The translations under genes and the position numbers were made by a program. A stretch of DNA of 64,000 nt. It comes from Seriola aureovittata (lineage: Eukaryota; Chordata; Actinopteri; Carangiformes; Carangidae). The notes below the pieces were generated by a model. It saw nothing but the letters and a program-made list of their open reading frames with translations, made no database searches and was not told where the DNA came from. The DNA is taken from NCBI RefSeq assembly GCF_021018895.1, contig NC_079382.1, positions 17,684,501 to 17,748,500 of the forward strand. Direction: 5' to 3'. Positions 38,101 to 50,100 of the stretch are shown here, piece by piece (the first letter of the stretch is position 1; every line of letters starts with the position of its first letter).

Positions 38101-41100
38101 AATTGTAGTCAGATATTTTTTGTTTAAGTGGTCCGTGGTTCATGCTTTCTCCAGGTGTGTCCAATTAGTCCTCATTGCGAATTGCAGGGTGAGTGAGAGA
38201 GCAGTGGAAATCTTGTTATAGTCCAGCTGTGGCCTGGTGGTACAGTGCTGAAAGAGCAGCAACAAGGAGGAGACAGGACTGAGGAATGTCTGTAGGTCGT
38301 CATCCGTCAGGTTAATTTCGAGCCTCTAATGACGGACAGACAATATGCAGAAAGTTAAATTCAGGGACAGAATTTTGTCAGAATGTGTTATTGACCGATT
38401 TTGAAGAATTTAAAGTGACAGTTCTCCTACAAAGAGTAAAAAAAACTTTCTTACCTGGAATGCTTTCTTTTCATTATGGTTGTTTTGGTGATATTTATAG
38501 ATGAAACAATTAATCAGCTTAACCAGGAGCAAAATATATACACAGAGCAAATGCGCAGCAATGACGGAATAATACTTGAAATAGAAATAAACAATTTTAA
38601 CTGATGACTCCACAGTTGATAGAGGCTTTTAAATCGACATAAAAAAAAATTAACTTTTATTGCATTTAAAGCACAAACATTGGTAAATCAATCTGTGTTC
38701 GTCTATAAATGAATATCAGTGATTCTTACAATAGTATCTGTTGTCAACAGCTGGTTAATACTGTAAGAAATGTTGTTGTCATACGTAACTGATTGTCTCA
38801 ACTGTTTCAGAGCAATGAGACCAAGCCACCAGTTAGCTCTCGTCATTGCGCTTGTGAAGTTAAAATTGGGGCCATAGTGTTGAAAAGTTGTTATAGCTAG
38901 CATGTTAGCAAGCACTTCCCTACCTGACACATCCAGCATTTATTGGGAGTCACGTTTCTGGCTGACTGATGAACATTGAATCCAGTATTCACTTTCCTTT
39001 GCTAACCTTGTCTGATGTTTGGGTCTGGACAGGTAGCATACAGTCTACAGTTTATTGTAGCATTATTGCTAAAAAGCTGAAACAGGGCTGTAAAACCAAA
39101 ACCATTAGCTAAAATAAGGCTAAAATGCTAAATATATGAAGTTGCAAAAACCAGTGATAACTCTACTTTTGGTTTGTAACTGTTTTTTTTGTTTTTTTTG
39201 AGGTTGGTTACCAGACTATCAGACTATTGAGTGTAACAACGATGACTGACTTTTACTGATCGACTTGTGTATCTCTTTCAACCTGGGGGAATGAGAAATA
39301 AAGCTTCAGTTGATTTTACAAAGAGAAGACATTTATCTTGATTTGGAAGCATGCAGTTTCATTTTATAGCTTAAGTAAAGTTAGTTACACAAGAAAATTG
39401 TATAACATCACATCTTGAAGGTATAAAAAGCTTTTGAGGATATTCCCCAGACCCCCGAACAGCAGTAAACGAAGCTGATTAGGAAGGCTGGAACAGAATA
39501 TGAAATACATGCGTGTTTTTCTTGTGTTGCAAAGTGATTTTACATCAGGTTGAGAAGTTGACAGACTGGTTGCTGACTCGCAAGGCAGTATATCAGCCTT
39601 CCTTGGCTCTCATTTGGTCAGTGTTTTTAATACCCAGGTAGTTTGAGACTCAACTCAGCCAAAGAGATAAGTACCTGAACATGCAAATGGTCGCTCCCTC
39701 AGAGACCCGGTGGAGCTGTCAGGCATTGCACATATCACCAGTGGGGAGGTGTTAAGAAAGTAGCCAAATGGAAACTTTCTCCTCCTGGCTTGCAGTGTTT
39801 TCTGAGGGAAACACGCACACACACACTTAGACCACATGGGGAGGAGTATAGTGTTTCATGGAGGTGAGACCTCTGATGGTACCAGGCTCTGCTTAAAACG
39901 TCCATTCAAACATGAATCTTCTTTATTGTTTTTACATACCACTCTTCACAGAACATCAACCAGCTGTATGTGACTGTCACAGAGAACGTAAGCAATGCAT
40001 AGTTCTCTCTTTTCACGTGCAACACAGATAAATGCACTTTTTGTTATAATGATACAATAAGGACTGTCTTGGAATAAAGAAAGGAAAATGATTTGTTAAT
40101 GAATCAATTTGTCGATCAACATAAAATTTAACAACAAAAAATTTGAAAATTAATTTAATGTTTATTTCATTTTCCAAGAGGAAAAAAACAATCTCTCTCA
40201 TTCCAGCTTCTCTGATGTGAGGATTTGCTGCTTGTTTATGATTTCTATTAATATAAACAGAATATCTTTGGGTTTTGGGCCACTGGTTGTACATTATAGA
40301 CATCTGAAGTTGTCATCTTGAGCTCTGGGAGATTGTGATGGGTATTTTGTAACTTCTAAATGATTAATTTATCAAAAATATAATACAATTAAATATTTGC
40401 AGAATTACAACAGACTATCCTGATAATATAAAATTAAAGAAACAATAATATTATGGTTCATTTTCTTTATACATTTTAACATCATTTTCTCAGTGTGAAA
40501 TGCACTGCAGTTTATTTTACCTTTGCATTTGCACACTCAAGCACAAGTAATTAATATAAAGCTGCAAATAAGGGGAAAATTAACACTTTACAAAGAATCA
40601 GGAATAGGGGAAATATTCTAACTACTTGAAAACCCCAAAATGCAATTTTTCTTCGATGTCAGCAGGGTAAGTGTGAGAATGTGATCTTGTTAGAGGATAG
40701 CATAGATGTGAAATCTGATTACCTGCACCATACTGCACGGCCGTCTTGCACAGGAAAGCTGTTGCATGTATCCGTATTTGGGCGCACTGTCTGCAATATT
40801 CTCTGTGGTTTGTTTTATTCTGACCCTTAATTCACTATTTGTATTTGTAATTTTCCGTTAACAGACAAGACTCTTCCCGCCCTTTTGCGACTTCATACTG
40901 TCGGTGTTTGTAACCATGGTTGCATGCATGCATGCAAACATACATCAGGATGCCATGAGCATCCAAAGCCACATTTAAAGAGGAAAATCCTGACTGGCAA
41001 AGCAACAATAACCATCAGTGTCACACAACCCAACACCCTCTTCCTGTCCTAATTTTAAAATGAAAGACTGTTTAGTGCAGTCAGTGGTGCAAATCACTCG

Positions 41101-44100
41101 ACGCTAGTAATGTTTATCCATCCGTACATACAGTCAGCTGTATATAATTGTGGAATATTGACTTCATCTTTGAGCGCCGGGAATGGGACAACTAACCTCC
41201 TGTGTGGGGCCACTCTTGCATGTCTCCTTTTGGCCTGTAGGTTAGGGTGTTGGGATCCTGGGGTTACCAAAAAAAAGGCGATTGACAGGGAGCCATGAGG
41301 GAAGGGGTTAAGATGCAAATTGCTCTGCTCTTGTCAATCATTGTGGAGCCTGAGGCAGCTGGGTCACCTTAAGGGAAAACAAGTTGCTTTCCAAACAACC
41401 TCTGTGTGTGGGTAGATGTGTACAGTTGAAATCTTGAAGAGATTGATCAGATTTAAACTGAAATGATTTCTGACTTTAAGGAGCCTGCATCTAAACTGGA
41501 GACTATCACTGCTGTCAAGTCTCAGTCTAGTTGTTGGAGTGAGGCCTTCAGTGTGTCAAGTGACAGGTCAATGTTGAGGTTGAGACATTCATGCAATTAG
41601 CCAAAAGACCAAATTTATAATAAAATAATTTCCCTATATGGGGAAGATATTTTTAACAGATATTAGTTAAATCCAGCCGCCTTATCATATACCTTGACAC
41701 TTGTCCTGTATATCAGACTGAAAGAAGTAAACCAGACTTTAAACTGTATGAGTCCAAGTCGGGGCACATTACATTTTGTTTGATGTGTTGTTCTACTTTA
41801 AATTCTAACAAGGCTCATCATTTGCAGGATTATTGCTGTTGTGACTCCCAAACTGGTGAGTTGAAAATGTGTGGGTCTGTGACAGATTGGAAAAAATGCT
41901 CCAGGCTCTTGGATTAATAAAAACCTTTCAAAGTATTTTCACTCAACTCACAAATGTATTGTGAAAAGCTGGAATGTAGGAAGTACACAAAAAAAGCAAG
42001 TCATGTTTTTCAGAAAACCAAGTATCTCTCCAGAAGAAAAACAGCAGTTTATTGCTAAAAAAGCAAATTGGTGACAAGAAGCAGGAGTGATCAGATGATC
42101 AGACAGGTGGTAAACAAGCCAACAGTTGTGTGTAGCTACCACTCTGTTTCCAGTAATAATCCCTGATCGCACAAGAAGACAGTGAGTGTGCATAACTACA
42201 GTAAGTACAGGACTGACACTTTGAGTAATAATCATCTTCACTTTCTGTTGTAAATACATTTGGCTTGGACCTGGGGATTTGTTTACAACCTGTATGAATG
42301 TCTGAGTGCATGTGTTTGTTACTCTGTTGGACTATTTTTAGTGATTTTGCAATCTAAGATCTCACTAAAAACACTGGTGAGTACAGTGTTATTGAATGTA
42401 TGAAAATAAAATCCGTTTAGGCTGTTGTTTCTTAAAATGGAGTGCATATATGTCCTGCTAAACATACCATAGCCGCTCACCCAGCTCAACTTCTGGCTCT
42501 GTCCACGCTGCAGGGTCAACCTGCAATCCAAATAGACCTGCCCTCTCTCCTGTCTGAGAGGTTCAGCACATAGATGCATCTATTTCCTGTCAGTTTCATG
42601 CTCCGAACGACCTAAGTACAGAACATTTCCAAACACCTCAAGCCAAGACATACATTCAACAAATTCAATCTATTAATCTCTTGCTGGAAAATATAAATAT
42701 AAAGAGAGCTTCAGTGCGACCATATGTTCCATCCATGCTAAGAAATGTGGTTTGCAGCCTTCAGTGTGAGAGCACTTTATCATCATTTGGTCCGTGCACA
42801 TGCCGTGAAGGTATACAACTGTATTTTTACCGGCCAGGCTGGAGTTTCACATCCTGCATTCAAACAGTTATTGTGACTAATGTAGGCGTTTGATAATGTT
42901 ACACAACGCAGCAGCTCTCAAGCTCAAAATGAATTGTGTTATCACAGAATAATGAGTAGCAGATAAAGTAGAACAGTTAAAGTACCAGCAGGGAACATGT
43001 TAATGTAAAACAGGTTCGAATGGCAGTCCAGGGTCAAAGGTGAAGTATGAAGGGGGCAGCTTAGATTCAGGGTTTTTATGTGAGAGCCAGCATGCCTGTG
43101 ATGGTCTAAGGGAGGTTTGGCTCTGAGTTATCACTTGTCAGGAGGTGCTCTCGTGTCATGTTTTTATGTTTTTGTTCTGCGGTGTAATTGAATTACAGAA
43201 AACTTTGGCCTTTGTACTGGTTGTAAATTATAATGGAAGACATCCGCATCCTACAGCGCATTGCACGCGTGCCTTAATAACGGCTTCTCATTCTTCCAAA
43301 TTCTGAGAAGTATGGATGCAGACATCAGAGAAGTCACACCTTTACAAAGGGAAATTGTTATGTGAAAGTGCTGCTTTGATTATAAGTCAGGATACAATAC
43401 CACAATCAGGAAAACAAAAATCTAACAGCCTTTTAAGTCTTAGGGTTTTGTAGTTGACATGTCAAATAAGCATGGCTTCCCACGCAATGAAGAGAAAACA
43501 GTTACACACTTCAATGCTTTTCAAACCTCTCCACACACATGGTAGACCCAACAAGAGGTGCTTCCACTTATTGTGCCTGATTAGAATTCTTCTCAGGACT
43601 GCACGGGTGTTTACAGACATCTCTTCTTTCCTGTTTGTTTTGTTGCACCTGTTAGGGCGGGACAACTTACACCTTTATCACTGGGTTTTAAAAGGGCATT
43701 GTTTCACTGCATTTCAACTCACTCCAAATCGTTGGCAATTTGGCAACATGTAAACAAAACCTCATGTGAAAGCCCGGAGAATGGCAGAGAGTTGCTACAA
43801 GTAAACAGGTTTCACATGGTTGGGCAACACTGAATTATACTGCCAACACATGCAAGATTTCAAAAGAAGAGAGAGTTGAAGCAGTCGGTTGATTAATCAA
43901 TTAGTCAACAGGAAAATAATCAGCAACTATTAAGATAGTCAGTTAATAATTTCAGTCATTTATCAAGCAAAAATACCAAACATTCCTCCGTCCCACCCTC
44001 TTAATTGTGAGGATTTACTGCTTTCCATTGCCTCATGTGATGATGAACTGAATTACCTTGGATTTTAGATGGTTAAACAAAACAGACAATGTGATGACAC

Positions 44101-47100
44101 CATCCTGGGCTTTTCCATATTTTTTTCTGACCTCTATATGACCTTTATGTTTAATAACTTTCAGCCTTAAAAGGAATATATTTAAACCTGCATTAACTGG
44201 CCATTTGGGGGCAGCACAGCAAGATGTTTGTCCATCTTTCTGGGGGGTTCTTAAGCCACGCTACCTGCTGCTGTCTGATAATCTGATAGAGATTCAACGT
44301 CATACCTGCCACCACATGTGCCACCTGCTCTTTATTTGAGCACATTTCCATGGCCTTATCTCTACTCAACATGTGGCACATACCAGATGGAGCACAGCCA
44401 TTCTTATTAGTACATAAAGTTTGATACCGTTAAATTCCTTGCATAGCTCCCCTAAATGTGAGGCTGAACTCAAACTAAAGCCCACGTTGGTGTATTGGGC
44501 CTTTAAAGACACATTTTCAATATTGCATTCTTTTGAATTAATCAGCATATAGTGTAAGTACCTGTATCACACTGTAATGATTGTACAATTAATTGTGTCT
44601 GGAGCTAAAATACAGTCAAATGAATACACAAACACTTTACTTTGTCCTTGTTTTTCCCATCTAGACAGCTGCAAATGTTGACTACCCTCTGACTATCCAT
44701 TTGCATCCATCAAAGAACACAGTATAACACAAGTATATTCAACCAATTAGGTTTCTTAGACCCTGGAAAAGACATGATCAAACCCCATAAAGAATCTTCA
44801 GGGCCTGCGAGAGAAGACATCAGACCACCTTTCTCCTGCCATGTCTTGTGAGGCAGAGAGCCTCCTCTTTCACTCTGTACACTTTGTGACTTTCTTTGCA
44901 TAAGCCTTGTGGCTTTTTGGGGATAGAGACTTTGGCAACGCTGCGCCTGAGTGAAAATCTTTGTGAGACCATCCGAGGTGGACTGAGCGACTGGATCCCA
45001 CAGTCCGCTGGCAGCAAACCCTTCTGTCTAGACACCCAGCCAGATGTCCGGCAGCCACAGACACACACTGCCATCTAGTGTTTGGAACAAACTCCTAATG
45101 GAAGATGGAGTTAATACCTTCAGCATCTGTTTGCTGTAAAGGGCCACCTACATGGAGATCTGTATGTCCTGACTCAATACAACAAAAGGGATCTGCCACT
45201 CATCCAAACTTACCCAGCGAATGAGAGGCTCAAATGAATCCGCACTTTGGCCTGAAATTGCAAACAAACTTGGCAGAGAACAGAACCACACAGGGGGGAT
45301 CACGAGTTGCTCTTAAGGGATGAAATAAACATACAGACCTGTGCTTGTTCGCTCTCCATGGATGTGTTGAAGCTGAGCAACTTGATGCATGTGTTTGGTT
45401 TCTTTATGAAAGATTGTGGTTGGTAGAACCCCTCAGTCCTCCAGTGTCTCCAGCGGTGACAAAACGTATAAATCTGTCAATTAACCAAACACTGTTTGTT
45501 TTAACAAATTCAGAAATGATTTTACAAATAAATCAAAGACAAACCCTAATTAGATGCAAATTTGAGGAAATCAAAGTGTGCCAACTTATTTTTCCCAAGC
45601 TATATCTCTTCTTCGTCATGAGGAAACAAAACTGTACACAGAGAAATGGAGCAACACGTAAAAAGAGAGTATTGCTGCATGAAATGTGCGAGATAAAATC
45701 TCAATCTAAGCAACTTCAATCGAGTGATTCCCTGAGGTCCCTGATTATTTGACAAAGTATGGAAACATTCCCACACTCCAGCCATACAGCTGATGCGTGT
45801 TAGACATCATTACTTCAGTAAAATTACATCAGCATGTCGGACTGCTGGTCTGCCGTGGACACTCTTTGCGCTGCCTCATGGGACGAGGTACAACGAAGAT
45901 CAAAGGATCTGCAGAGGATGATGTATATGGACTTCTACAGAGGGTCGGCTGAGATGCTGCTTTATTGGTTATTAGATGATTCCCCAGGGAACATCACCCT
46001 AAGACTGGCGAGTCTGAACACGTGTGGTTTGAGAAATTCAGCCACTTCATTCATGTGTCCTTGAATCATATGAAAGGAATGCTGAAATCACTGCCATCTT
46101 TCCCTTCCTGAGATCTCTGCCATCCCTTTGATTTTGTTTGCTTTGCAGTTTGTGGACAAGGACCTTGAATCCTTCACTGTGGCAGAGAGCCGTCCTGAGA
46201 ACAGAGATGCTGTGTGTGGAGCACCTCTCAAAACAGTCTTACATAATGTCAACACAATTACCGACATTAAGCTCTAGTGGCTACAAGTACATTTAAGGGC
46301 AACAGGCCAAATCTTTTTCACCCCTTGATCTGAGGGCTTTTGTGAAGGGGTGGGGGCAGGAAAAGACAAATTAGGGAGCAGAGTTGATTGGTTTCAGCAA
46401 GTTAAGTAGCGTGTCTTCTCCCTCTCCTGATAAAAGAAAGTACCAAATTAGTTTGCTTGTTTGCTGAAGGCCCCAAGGGAAGGAGCTCTGTGCTTCAACT
46501 TGTTAATGACTTCCACTGTTTCATACTTCGTAAAGAGCTTTATGTTGACTTTAGATCATAGATGTGGCTATATATGCAAGACTTAAAGCTGCCAGTAGGC
46601 ATGTTCAGATCTGCTTGTTGGATGGTTGGATAACTTTGAAAATAGCCATTCAACATTAGCTATTATCAAATAGTATCATTTTTGCATATCACCAATATTT
46701 AATCAGAATTACTTTATTTGCAGAAATTGGGAATCAACATATGATGGATAAGAGCATCAGCAGACATGAAGAGAGCACTTACTATGCACTTCTTTACCTG
46801 ATCTCCTTGCACTTTGCTTTATTGAATAGATTTAATACTTAGTACTTCAAAGTCTCCTACTGCACTGAAGCTTTAATATTGTCCCTCATTTGCAGGTCCC
46901 TTTGAATAAAAGCATCTGAAATGTAAATGTTCTGATGCTAGTGATGATGTAAGTGAAATGTGCAGGCAGAAATGGACTACAACTTTTAAGGAGTACAAAC
47001 CATCGGTTACACTGACCAATAACTGAAACTATAGGAAGACAAATGTGCAGTCTTTCTGTTGAGTTTTATTTAGTTTGTCACATAATTTAGCTCACTCAGC

Positions 47101-50100
47101 TAAATGACCTAAATAGCTAATTTTGCTAATTATTTTTAGCAAATTTCATTTAGCTCATTTCTAATCTGGTGGGTCCATAAGCATCATTAAAATTAAATAT
47201 CTATCCAGTATCATTACTGCCAAAATTGTTTTAAATTTTCTTAATAACACAGTTCCAATCGTGTTTCACTGCAAACAAATTGTTTCAGGACATTACAAGT
47301 CATGCTGCTTCTTAGCAATAAGCACATCCTGCTAAGAGAGACTTAGCCTTTCATGAATATGAAGGGAATTTTTCCTCATAGAAATTCCAGCTTAAATTTT
47401 TAACACCCACAGACTCTAACAAGCACTCTGTTTTCATCTGGACGAAACCTTGTCATATAAATCCTTCCTTGCTAACGTAAATCTCCTAATACTCTTACGG
47501 ACTTTGTGGGTGGTTGCTTTTGTCTGAAAAACCAGATTTAGCGCTCCATGTTTATCTCCAACTCACTTTTTTTTTCTTCTTTTTTTTTTAGGGAAGATGT
47601 TTACAAAAAGGCCCAAGGGCACTGAAATGAACACAATCTCTGCCTCTCAAATTCTTTAGCGAGTTGATGTACACAGTAGATAATCAGTTTCCACTCATCA
47701 CACACTCTGCACAGTGTAGAACAGAATCTAAATGAACAGATTCTGTAGTTATCAGAAAAGAAATATGTCAGGGCTGCAGTAAATACTGTATTTTGGTAAA
47801 CTTTTATTTTGAAAACCTGGATTGATTCGTAAATACAGTTTCAAATGAACCATGAAATATGACTAATATCTTGGATGTGCATATTAGAATATACGTATTT
47901 TAGACCCCTTATCATCTTGTGCACATACATAATATTTTTATTCTCTGAAATACAGAAGACATGCCTTTCTAACTTGCGGAGGGTTAAACTTAAATTGCAT
48001 TACTCAGATTACGATAATCAAATCCGACTCAGCTTCAACCTAAAACATCTGTATGCTAATTTGCTTCAAAGTGAAACAGTGCACTCTCTAATGGCTAACA
48101 TGTGCTCAAGAGATTGCCCTGGTGCTATATGTTACAGAACCATGAGTGTGAAGTACACAAGGGCTGCACACAATATCACGAACACCTGCGCAGACATAGT
48201 TTATGGTGTCGTCGGGTCCGTGTACATCTTGGTTGTTTCCTTTTTTTTTTAACATGAAAACAAAAATACAAATATAATCTGTTTATTCTATTTCTCAATG
48301 TCTGATTTTAGAAAAGAAAAAAGAAAAGGACTCAAATGTACACAAACACTGTTGCTCTGGCTCGCGCTGAATCTGCATCACCTCAAAAAACTTTGAATGA
48401 AATTGAAGTTTTCTCACTTTACTCTGCTCCATATTGATATTTTGGTGTTACATGTGCCTGTACGACTACATATACATACGTTATACTTACAACACTTTTA
48501 CACACACAATCTTGTTCCCATATGTTAATGCATACACAGCCATGTACAAGAAATACACATACTGTATAGAAACATACACGGTCTGTATTATCCATTTGTT
48601 TGTTTAGTTGTTTGAACCTGATTTAAAAGCCTAAACATCCAGACCCCCTGTTGACATTATAGTCCCACTTCCTATGTGGTAGTGTTTCTTCTGTGTTGTC
48701 CCTGTTAAATAAAGAAATGCAGTTATTTAGTATCTTTGTTCAAGGCCTCCAAGGCTTTTAAAATGGGAATGTATTAGATACTGTTCAATCACTCTTACCT
48801 CTTTCAATTACCTGCCTCTACAGTTGTCCTGGGAAGTTATAGGCCTACTGTGGGAGCAAAGTTTAGCTACAGGCTTTCAGACACTAACACTAACAAGACA
48901 AGCACAAAACGTTTCAGTACAAAGAAGCCACATTAAATGTTCAGATTTACAGACTGATCTTGTTGTTGGGAGTATTTTGTAACGTGCCTGTAAAAGTAGC
49001 GTTGTTTTGATCCAAAGGACCACGGTCTGAAATGTGATTTAAATTCTTTAGACTACCACTGTGCAGCAAATGTACCAAAGATTTACCAAAATCCAATTAC
49101 GCCTCCATCAAAAGACTGGAACATTTTGTTTGGATGTTGCTCATGTACACCAAGAGACTGATGATTTGAATTTCTCTTCCTTGGGTTTATTTTGATTTGT
49201 AACTCCAAAAATTGGTATGTTTGGGTTGGTACATGCAGCTGCATTCTGATTCTTGGACATGATACACAGAAACAGCCATCAGGCATTTTCATTTTTGTGG
49301 TTGTCTAAGGAAAGAGAAAGCCACAATTTTGAACCAAGGTACTGGCAGGTATGTGCCAAAGTAAATGAAACACCATTAAGTTTTTTAATCGGGTGTTGGA
49401 CTGCTGTGAGGTCCGTCAACGTGCCTTGGCATGGATTCTACAAGATTCACAAACGCATTAACACCACTTTCTACAGAAACTGTCTTTCAGTATTTGTCTG
49501 TAATTGTAATTGTGGAACATGCTCTTTTCCATTGCCACTCCTCAATTGAGTTGAGAAGTGATGACAATGCCAGATAGTGAGTGATTCACTTTTTTCATTC
49601 ACGATGCTTCACCAAGAGGTGATGACGGCAATCACTCAGGATTGTTCTCTGTTTTTTTGGCTTTTACGTCTCCCACGAAGGGTTTCAATGTACCTAAGAC
49701 ATGCCAGGAAATTTTCCTTGTTCGAAACAGAACATAGCAGCCACAACCACTCATTTAGCCTTGTGAAATGAAAGACATTGTGAAAGGGATCTTGAAAGAA
49801 AAAGAGAAGGATCAAGTGTGTACTCCAGACATCTGTGGCGATTGACAGCATTCATTCCATAAAGAACCTGATATAAGACAAGATGAGTTGTATCTGAAGC
49901 AAGGGACTATGGTTGAGCCTTATTTAGCTTCAACAAAGTATGTCCCCATCATCACCTTAAAAGAAATCTTTGGGAAATACACTTACGCTTTCTTTTTGAC
50001 AGTTTGATGAGGAGATACATGCCACTCACATGTCTGAACAGTAGCTGGAGCCAGCAGCTGGTTAGCTTAGCTTAGCATAACCAGTGAACACAGGTGAAAC

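Noticed and set aside
38703..38939. 78-codon minus-strand ORF with a donor at its end
   Set aside because: Its phase fits neither neighbour and much of it lies in repeat-like GCTAGCATGTTAGC sequence.
40737..40780. Open minus-strand segment with CAG|GTAATC donor as an exon of the unknown gene
   Set aside because: Poor acceptor, and the neighbouring exons (41368 and 39801) already join in phase without it.
44193..44548. Minus-strand ORFs with protein-like composition next to a good donor
   Set aside because: The phase (1 out) does not match the next exon (needs 2). The flank (CTGCATTAACTGGCCATTTG) resembles a common fish repeat.
46793..46835. Minus-strand segment with strong donor (GTAAGTGC) as an exon before 45214-45251
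   Set aside because: Its acceptor lacks a pyrimidine tract. The 47499-47523 segment has matching phase and much better splice sites.
49253..49549. First suspected as a degenerate Tc1 element because of CGTGCCTTGGCATGGATTCT
   Set aside because: No transposase motifs follow, and the left edge overlaps a minus-strand exon with clean splice sites. The resemblance is short and probably chance.
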